A stretch of 12,920 nucleotides of DNA from RUG12395 sp045541735. Lineage in GTDB: Bacteria; Bacillota; Clostridia; Oscillospirales; CAG-272. Each line of letters begins with the position of its first letter. Positions within the stretch are counted from its first letter, which is position 1. The translations under genes and the position numbers were made by a program. Below are positions 7,658 through 12,920 of the stretch, piece after piece. The stretch spans positions 1-12,920 of the forward strand of contig JAZQJQ010000162.1 in NCBI GenBank assembly GCA_045541735.1, read 5' to 3'. Below the pieces are notes generated by a model that worked only from the letters and a program-made list of their open reading frames with translations, searched no databases and was not told the DNA's origin.

Positions 7658-8785
7658 ATGAGTTCGTTTTTCAATTCCATACGACGGCGCCTCAGTCATC
7701 TTGACCCCATTATCGTAATATGCGTACTCTCGCTTTCCTTTATCGGCATACTTACGCACTGGGGAGCAAGAGAGGTGTACGGCGTGAGCCGCGTTTTGGT
7801 CCAGTCGTTTGCAACGGCGCTGGGCATTGCGCTTGCTTTGATGATAGCAACGCTTGATTATCAGGACATCTGCGACAAGCTCTCGCTGCCGCTGTTCATC
7901 GGCGGCGCGGCAGCTCTCCTGCTCACACTCGTCATCGGCTCCACGGGTAAATTCGGCGGAAAAAGCTGGATACAGATACCCGGCATACCGCTGACCATTC
8001 AGCCGTCCGAATTTGTGAAGCTGTTTTTGATAGTGACGTTTGCAAAGCATCTTGAGGTGCTCCGCCCCAAGTTAAACCGGCCGCTTTCCGTGCTTCGCCT
8101 GCTTTTACACGTCGGGGTGCTTGCAGGTCTTGTGTTTTTGCAGGACGACCTCGGCACCGCGCTCGTATACATCGTTATAGCATTTGCGATGATGTTTGCG
8201 GCGGGTCTCAGTATTTGGTACTACGTAATCGGCGGCACGCTTGCCGTTATAGCATTTCCGTACGTGTGGCCGCATCTTGGCGAGTATCAGCGAATGAGGA
8301 TACTTGTCGGCTTCAATCCCGAGCTTGATCCCACGGATTTCGGTATGCAGGCGCTCATGTCCCGCCGTGCCATCACTGCAGGCGGTATATTCGGAACCGG
8401 ACTTAACGGCGGCGGTTATTACGAGGACGTTCCGATGGCAAACAACGACTTTGTCCTTGCTATGATAGGCGAAAAATTCGGTTTTTTAGGTTGCGCCGTT
8501 GTAGTTTTGCTGTTTGCCGTGCTCATTATCAGGATATTTATCATTGCTATCCACGCACGCAAGGATTGCGGTGCGTATATTGCCGTGGGATGCGGAGCTC
8601 TGCTTTTCGCGCAGGTCACGGAAAACGTGGGGATGGCGCTTGCTATGCTTCCCGTTGTCGGAATAACGCTTCCCTTCATCAGCTACGGAGGCTCGTCCGT
8701 GCTTTCACTTTATATGATGATAGGAATAGTGCAAAGCATCTGTACCCACGCCAAAAAGTATCACTTTGAACGCGAAGACGCGTAG
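7658..8785 (+). CDS. rodA: RodA, SEDS-family peptidoglycan glycosyltransferase
   Basis: Polymerises lipid II into glycan strands for side-wall growth, together with a class B penicillin-binding protein; multi-pass membrane protein. The 375 residues include about ten hydrophobic helices, typical of SEDS proteins. Family motifs are IQPSEFVK (114-121), FLQDDLGTA (161-169), the long extracellular loop with RAITAGGIFGTGLNGGG, and NDFVLAMIGEKFGFLG (263-278). The Asp in NDF (about 264) aligns by memory with the essential catalytic Asp. The last motif is PVVGITLPFISYGGSS (332-347). RodA is favoured over FtsW by the sequence around these motifs and by its length, but the distinction is not absolute. 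The ATG at 7658 is chosen because GGAGG (7645-7649) stands 8 bases before it; a GTG at 7649 would overlap that site. No mreBCD or partner penicillin-binding protein is in the window. Confidence 0.92.
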   Translation: MSSFFNSIRRRLSHLDPIIVICVLSLSFIGILTHWGAREVYGVSRVLVQSFATALGIALALMIATLDYQDICDKLSLPLFIGGAAALLLTLVIGSTGKFGGKSWIQIPGIPLTIQPSEFVKLFLIVTFAKHLEVLRPKLNRPLSVLRLLLHVGVLAGLVFLQDDLGTALVYIVIAFAMMFAAGLSIWYYVIGGTLAVIAFPYVWPHLGEYQRMRILVGFNPELDPTDFGMQALMSRRAITAGGIFGTGLNGGGYYEDVPMANNDFVLAMIGEKFGFLGCAVVVLLFAVLIIRIFIIAIHARKDCGAYIAVGCGALLFAQVTENVGMALAMLPVVGITLPFISYGGSSVLSLYMMIGIVQSICTHAKKYHFEREDA

Positions 8786-8796
8786 ACGGAGGAATT

Positions 8797-9063
8797 ATGA
8801 AGATCAAAAAAGGCTTTCTCATGAGAGAGGTAGCAGGCGAGAACGTCGTTATCGCCGTAGGCGAAGCTGCAATGCAGTTTAAGGGAATGATACGCCTCAA
8901 TCCCACCGGCGCATTTCTCTGGAAGCTGCTTGAGAACGATACCGACGAGGCCGCAATGACCGAGGCTATGCTTGAAAGCTATGAAACTGATAAAGCAACG
9001 GCAGAAAAGGACATCCGCGCCTTTGTGGATGCCATAAGAGCCGCAGGTTTGCTTGATGAATAA
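8797..9063 (+). CDS. PqqD-family small protein (RiPP recognition-like fold)
   Basis: An 88-residue protein matching the PqqD family across its length. It shows an N-terminal FLMREVAGENVVIAVGEA strand pair (about 6-23), FKGMIRLNPTGAFLWKLLE (28-46), and a C-terminal helical part ending RAFVDAIRAAGLLDE. In PqqD and related proteins this winged-helix fold binds the leader of a ribosomally made peptide and presents it to a modifying enzyme. Here no radical SAM enzyme or obvious precursor gene is adjacent, so the client is unknown. A GGAGG (8788-8792) lies 4 bases before the ATG, and the gap to rodA is 11 bases. Its stop overlaps the start of the peptidase gene by 8 bases, so the two products are probably made together. 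Such free-standing PqqD proteins paired with S24/S26-type peptidases occur in Firmicutes, with roles not well defined as far as I know. Confidence 0.88.
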   Translation: MKIKKGFLMREVAGENVVIAVGEAAMQFKGMIRLNPTGAFLWKLLENDTDEAAMTEAMLESYETDKATAEKDIRAFVDAIRAAGLLDE

Positions 9064-9529
9064 CCAAAACACAGAGGCACTTTCGCTCAAAGAAGCGCTC
9101 CGCATTCACGGCTTTGCCGTTGTGCAGGGCAAGGGAACGAGCATGCTTCCGCTCATTGCCAATTCGCGCGACAGAATGTGCATAAAGCCGCTTGCACGCG
9201 AACCGAAAAAATACGACGTGCTTGTGTATTCAAATGCCCACGGAATAATCGCACACCGCGCACTCAAGTGCGAAAAAGACGGCACGATCATTATGTGCGG
9301 CGACAACCAGATAAAAAAGGAACGAATACACAAGGATTCGGTGATAGGCTGCGTAGACGGTATACTGCGCGGAGAAAAATACATTGATTTTTCAAAGCCG
9401 CTTTGGTATAAGATTTACGTAAGGCTGTGGTGCGCTTCCTTGTTTTTGCGCCGCTGTGCTCTGTTTGTTCTGCGCCGTACTTCCAAGACCTATAAAAAAG
9501 AAAGATCCTATATGCGCGCTCAAGACTGA
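9056..9529 (+). CDS. Small S24/S26-type serine peptidase, signal peptidase-like
   Basis: A 157-residue protein with the signal-peptidase-type fold. The nucleophile is Ser29 in GKGTSMLPLI. YDVLVYSN (53-60) corresponds to the conserved strand before the general base, and CGDNQ (81-85) matches the box D Gly-Asp-Asn. At the general-base position it has His67 in IIAHRAL rather than Lys. That is the pattern of the ER/SipW-type signal peptidases, not of ordinary bacterial type I enzymes. There is no clear N-terminal membrane anchor. The C-terminal region (WYKIYVRLWCASLFLRRCAL) is aromatic, basic and hydrophobic and may sit on the membrane. A TTG at 9053 is also in frame, but the ATG at 9056 overlaps the PqqD stop and is preferred. 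The ribosome binding site is weak, consistent with translational coupling. Substrate unknown; its partner is probably the PqqD-like protein. Confidence 0.85.
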   Translation: MNNQNTEALSLKEALRIHGFAVVQGKGTSMLPLIANSRDRMCIKPLAREPKKYDVLVYSNAHGIIAHRALKCEKDGTIIMCGDNQIKKERIHKDSVIGCVDGILRGEKYIDFSKPLWYKIYVRLWCASLFLRRCALFVLRRTSKTYKKERSYMRAQD

Positions 9530-9545
9530 GCGCGCATTTGTTGTA
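9512..9545 (+). terminator. Hairpin terminator of the proS-rodA operon
   Basis: A perfect 10-base-pair stem, ATGCGCGCTC / GAGCGCGCAT (9512-9521 and 9528-9537), encloses a 6-base loop. It is followed by the T-rich run TTTGTTGT. The peptidase stop codon TGA (9527-9529) lies in the loop and right arm, so the coding region itself forms the left arm. Confidence 0.85.
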
Positions 9546-9553
9546 TATGCACA

Positions 9554-9580
9554 ATTTTCACCCTATGTCTTTGTGAAAAT
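9554..9580. repeat. 8-bp perfect inverted repeat upstream of the macroglobulin promoter
   Basis: ATTTTCAC (9554-9561) and GTGAAAAT (9573-9580) are exact inverted copies separated by 11 bases. The centre lies about 35 bases upstream of the predicted -35 box. It could be an operator for a dimeric regulator, or a weak second terminator since a T6 run follows about 5 bases later. Confidence 0.4.
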
Positions 9581-9601
9581 AGCAGTTTTTTACCAAACCC
9601 C

Positions 9602-9630
9602 GGAACATTTTGGACTTTTTTCCGTCTAAT
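9602..9630 (+). promoter_or_regulatory. ECF-sigma-like promoter of the macroglobulin gene
   Basis: GGAAC (9602-9606) and CGTC (9623-9626, in CCGTCTAAT) are separated by 16 bases. This is the arrangement of extracytoplasmic-function sigma promoters: an AAC core at -35 and CGTC or TCTAA at -10. No sigma-A pair with good spacing is present between the terminator and the start codon. Transcription would start near 9635, leaving a short leader with the ribosome binding site at 9643. No sigma factor gene is in the window, so the regulator is inferred from the motif alone. Confidence 0.55.
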
Positions 9631-9642
9631 AGGTATCACGCC

Positions 9643-9649
9643 AAGGAGG
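9643..9649 (+). promoter_or_regulatory. Strong ribosome binding site for the macroglobulin lipoprotein
   Basis: AAGGAGG, complementary to the 16S rRNA tail, 10 bases before the ATG at 9660. Together with the signal peptide that follows, it fixes the start of this long gene. Confidence 0.9.
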
Positions 9650-9659
9650 CAATATAAAT

Positions 9660-12600
9660 ATGAAAACAACAAGGATACTCGCAATACTGCTGGCAGCGGC
9701 CATGTTAGCGCCCGTTCTTTTTTCGTGCGCGCCTCAAAAGCCGCCCGTAACCATAGATGCGGGAAAAGGCTACGAGCTGCCCGCAACTCTTGTAGGAAGT
9801 GCGCCCACAGGCACCGGACTTCCCGATGAGCTGTGCTCTGTCAGCGTTACGGCAAGGGACGGTGCGGGACGGACCGTACCAACCGACACAGCCTTTACCC
9901 TGCGCTTTGAAAAGCCGACTGACACCTCAACGGTGACGGAATATCTGTCCGTTTATCCGGAAACGGCAATAAAGATCGACCGTCTTTCCGATACCGAATA
10001 TACGGTAACTCCCGAAACCGAACTTGATGCGGGCACAGTATACCGCCTCTCCCTTGGAAGTGACGGCAAGGCGCAGATATCCTTTGCATTTCAAACGGAA
10101 AGTGTGTTTGCCCTCTCATCCTCCATTCCCGCGCATCTGGCATCGAACGTGCCGATAAACACTGGGATCGAATTTGAGTTCACATCTCAGGTGAAGAGCG
10201 GAACCGACATCTCCGATTACGTTTCCGTTGAACCCGAATTTGAATATAAGGCAGAACTTTACCCCAACGGCAGGCGCCTTGTACTGATACCTCAAAAGAA
10301 GCTCGATAAAAACACTGAATACACCGTAACGCTCAAAAAAGAGCTTCCCTCGGTTAGCGGAGAGATGCTTGCCGAGGATATTACCCTGCGCTTCCGTACC
10401 GAAGCAAATTCCTCCCTGCAGGATGAGCGCAAGTATTATCTTTCGCTCAGTCCCGCCGCTTTGATTACAAAAGCGGGCGAGGAAGCGGTATACGGATTCA
10501 GCTTCTATGCAAGGAACGGTGTTAATGCAGAGCTGGCAGACGTCAGGGCAGAAGTGTTTGCATACCGCAATCACGCCGCTATGCTCAGCGCGGTAAAGGA
10601 ATTTAACGAAAAGGGTGCCGAGCTTATTGCAAACGGCGAGGCATACAAGTACCCGGCAAGCGGACTTACTAAGGTCTCAAGCGGCTCCGTAAAGTACGCA
10701 AGCGGCTCCGGAGGACGCCAGTATTACGCATATCTGCCCAAGCTTGAAAACGGTGCTTACCTTGTAAATATTACGGTAGCTGTCAAGTACAACGGCAAAA
10801 CTGTAAACGAGACAGTTCAGGCGCTTTTGCAGGTAAGCGGTATTTCCGCGTATTTTGAAAATAATAACGATGAGCTTATCATATGGGCGGCAAAGGACGG
10901 ACTGCCCGAAGATAATGTTTCCGTAAGCGCGGAGTTCTTTGAAAAGCACGCCGATTTTTCCGTCAAAAACGATAGATCGAATTATACCAAACTTACCGCC
11001 AAGACGGATAAGGACGGAGTTGTCCGTATAGAGATACCCAAAGAGAAAAACGCCGCCATCTGTCTGCTCGAAAAGGGCGGAGATAGTCTGCTCCTCTTCC
11101 CCGGCTCATTTGATGAGAATGTTTCCGAACCGAATTACGGATACATCTTCACTGACCGCGAGGTATATTTCGGCGACGATAAGATCAATTTTGACGGAGC
11201 CGTTATTCCCGCATACGGCAAGGTTCCCGAAAAAATATGGCTTCAAGTTAACTACAGAGGCGCAAAATACCCCGTTACCGTCAATTCCGACGGCTCATTT
11301 GAGGGAAGCTACGTGCTTGAAGGCTTCTCAGGCTACAGCATCACCCTTCGCTTTATTGATGAAAGCGGAAAAACGCTCCTATCCAAATACGTGCGCGTAA
11401 CCGCGGAGGATAAGCCGGTTTACACCGCTTCACTTACGTTTGACAAGCTTTTCTATGTTTCCGGCGACACCGCGGATATAACTGTTTCCGCTTCCTTCTT
11501 TGACGGAACGCCCGCATCCGGACTAAAATTCCGCATATTTGCAAACGTCCCCGGAAGCCGCAAGAATTTTGACGTAACAACGGGAAAAGACGGTACTGCG
11601 ACCGTAAGCTACAGACTTCCCGATCCTGACGTTTCAAGCACTTATCCCACCTACGTTTCCGCCTCCGCAGAGCTTATGGGAACGGAAACAGCATATCTCT
11701 ACACCTCAGGTTCCGCAGTCTATATCCACAGCAAATACTACTTTACCGCCGAAACTGCAAGCGATAACGGCGTTTCCTACAGCAAAGTACTTTTAAACCG
11801 CGTTGATACCTCAGCTATAAAGAGCGAATCCGACCTCAGCTACAGCGTTTTCCCGCAGAATACAGTCGGAAAGCCCATGGACGGAGATGCAAAGGTGATC
11901 CTTACCAAAGTCACCTACGTGCGCCGTAGCCTCGGTACCGAATATGACCCAATAAACAAGGTGACCCGCGAAAACTTCACCTATGACAGACGCGAGGAGA
12001 CAGTAAAGACCGAAGTGCGGGTATTTAACGACGGAGTTATCCGCCTAGACCATATTAAAGAAGACCAAAGCTTCAACGGCTATCATTATTACACCGTCAC
12101 CTACGGAAAATACACGCTCCGCGTAAGTGCATCGAGCCGCGACATAAACTATTATGATTCTATGTACTCGGGTCTTGTGCTTGAAAGCGACAAGGAGCAT
12201 TACAGCATAGGCGATATGATGAAATACACCGTGACCGAATACCCTGCGGCGACGGACACTCTGCGTACTTATCTTGTTACCGTATATTACGGTGACACCT
12301 GCGATCATTTCGTTACCTCTTCGCCTATATTCGAGATACCGTACAAGGCGGAAATGATACACGGCGCCTGCGTAAACGTAACGGTGCTCGAAAACAGCGG
12401 TTTTACACAGCTGCGCTCGGTACCGCGCTATGATTACACGGCAAACAACAATCTTAAAGTTGAGATAATCCCCGAAAAGACCGAGTATAAGCCCGGCGAT
12501 GAAGTCAAGGTGACCGTACGCGTTACCGATAAAAACGGTTCCCCTGCAAAAGCAGGCACCCGCGTTACTCTTTCCGTAACGGATGAAGCGTGCTTTGCTC

Positions 12601-12920
12601 TCGGCGAGCAGACTCTCGACATTCTCTCGGATCTATTTGATACCTTCCGAACTCCTCACAACAACCGTAATTCCTGCTTCTCGCTGTTCTATGCGTATAA
12701 TATGAGGACTTATATGTACAGCAGCGATATCAAGACCGAGATAGCCGAGGACGCGGCAATGACGGAAGCACCGACCGCAAGCGGAAACGGCGCTGCGGAG
12801 AACGTGCGCGTTCGCAAGTATTTTGCGGATAATCCGGTATTTGAAAACAAGCTTTCCGCAAACGGAACGGCTGAATTTACCTTCACCGCCCCTGATAATA
12901 TCAAGTCGGATCGTAGCCAT
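9660..12920 (+). CDS. Alpha-2-macroglobulin-family lipoprotein, C-terminus cut by window edge
   Basis: Open for 1087 codons from the ATG at 9660 to the right edge with no stop. A basic N-terminus and hydrophobic stretch end in LFSC (20-23), a usable lipobox, so it is probably a surface lipoprotein anchored at Cys23. Two Ig-like Big_5-type domains seem to follow (about 75-148, ending SFAFQTE, and 150-248, ending ITLRFRTE). MG-type domains then begin at FTDREVYFGDDKINFDG (about 497-513), near LTFDKLFYVSGDTADI (about 591-606), at ESDKEHYSIGD (842-852) and at EKTEYKPGDEVKVTVRV (939-955). The last leads to TLSVTDEACFAL (970-981). A low-complexity Ala/Glu/Thr-rich stretch (about 1021-1046) may be the bait region. 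VRVRKYFADNPVFENKL (1049-1065) and TFTAPDNI (1074-1081) form the conserved entry to the next MG domain. Any thioester (CxEQ) lies outside the window, so protease trapping is not shown. Separate transcription unit. Confidence 0.87.
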   Translation, partial: MKTTRILAILLAAAMLAPVLFSCAPQKPPVTIDAGKGYELPATLVGSAPTGTGLPDELCSVSVTARDGAGRTVPTDTAFTLRFEKPTDTSTVTEYLSVYPETAIKIDRLSDTEYTVTPETELDAGTVYRLSLGSDGKAQISFAFQTESVFALSSSIPAHLASNVPINTGIEFEFTSQVKSGTDISDYVSVEPEFEYKAELYPNGRRLVLIPQKKLDKNTEYTVTLKKELPSVSGEMLAEDITLRFRTEANSSLQDERKYYLSLSPAALITKAGEEAVYGFSFYARNGVNAELADVRAEVFAYRNHAAMLSAVKEFNEKGAELIANGEAYKYPASGLTKVSSGSVKYASGSGGRQYYAYLPKLENGAYLVNITVAVKYNGKTVNETVQALLQVSGISAYFENNNDELIIWAAKDGLPEDNVSVSAEFFEKHADFSVKNDRSNYTKLTAKTDKDGVVRIEIPKEKNAAICLLEKGGDSLLLFPGSFDENVSEPNYGYIFTDREVYFGDDKINFDGAVIPAYGKVPEKIWLQVNYRGAKYPVTVNSDGSFEGSYVLEGFSGYSITLRFIDESGKTLLSKYVRVTAEDKPVYTASLTFDKLFYVSGDTADITVSASFFDGTPASGLKFRIFANVPGSRKNFDVTTGKDGTATVSYRLPDPDVSSTYPTYVSASAELMGTETAYLYTSGSAVYIHSKYYFTAETASDNGVSYSKVLLNRVDTSAIKSESDLSYSVFPQNTVGKPMDGDAKVILTKVTYVRRSLGTEYDPINKVTRENFTYDRREETVKTEVRVFNDGVIRLDHIKEDQSFNGYHYYTVTYGKYTLRVSASSRDINYYDSMYSGLVLESDKEHYSIGDMMKYTVTEYPAATDTLRTYLVTVYYGDTCDHFVTSSPIFEIPYKAEMIHGACVNVTVLENSGFTQLRSVPRYDYTANNNLKVEIIPEKTEYKPGDEVKVTVRVTDKNGSPAKAGTRVTLSVTDEACFALGEQTLDILSDLFDTFRTPHNNRNSCFSLFYAYNMRTYMYSSDIKTEIAEDAAMTEAPTASGNGAAENVRVRKYFADNPVFENKLSANGTAEFTFTAPDNIKSDRSH

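Noticed and set aside
6820..7680. Open frame of 286 codons on the minus strand opposite proS
   Set aside because: It lies antisense to well-conserved ProRS sequence and runs into the rodA start; no family resemblance or start signal.
12633..12920. Minus-strand open frames at the right edge
   Set aside because: Antisense to the conserved MG domain region of the macroglobulin gene; no start signal.
1..12920. CRISPR array, insertion sequence, prophage or tRNA gene
   Set aside because: No repeated spacer pattern, transposase, terminal repeats, integrase or cloverleaf sequence was seen on either strand.

Overview
The window reads as a piece of a Clostridia-like Firmicutes chromosome, probably an uncultured gut-type lineage. 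The clues are consensus sigma-A promoters, GGAGG-type ribosome binding sites at almost every gene, moderate GC, the short archaeal/eukaryote-like form of prolyl-tRNA synthetase, and a family-1 solute-binding protein. This taxonomic call is inference; no rRNA or tRNA gene is present.

Left half, minus strand (about 5850 down to 1): one tightly packed operon read from a consensus promoter at 5818-5846. Its order is a small two-helix membrane protein with a PH-like soluble domain, alanine racemase (alr), an orphan extracellular solute-binding protein, aspartyl-tRNA synthetase (aspS), and tRNA pseudouridine-55 synthase (truB, running off the left edge). Gaps are 7 to 40 bases and no terminator is visible between genes, so wall-precursor synthesis, translation and tRNA modification are probably co-transcribed.

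Centre (5847-6108): an AT-rich divergent control region. It feeds the left operon on one side and, through a consensus TTGACA-17-TAGAAT promoter, the right operon on the other.

Right operon, plus strand (6109-9545): proS, rodA (SEDS glycosyltransferase for wall elongation), a small PqqD-family protein, and a small S24/S26-type serine peptidase whose start overlaps the PqqD stop by 8 bases. It ends in a strong hairpin terminator that overlaps the peptidase stop codon.

Right end (9546-12920): a new transcription unit with an ECF-sigma-like promoter (GGAAC-N16-CGTC) and a strong ribosome binding site. It drives a very large lipoprotein of the alpha-2-macroglobulin family, with Ig-like Big_5 domains followed by MG domains, open for 1087 codons to the right edge. 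The thioester region lies beyond the window.

The parts most worth a second look are the alpha-2-macroglobulin gene with its apparent stress-sigma promoter, and the PqqD/peptidase pair coupled to rodA without any visible radical SAM enzyme or precursor peptide. Much of the rest is housekeeping.
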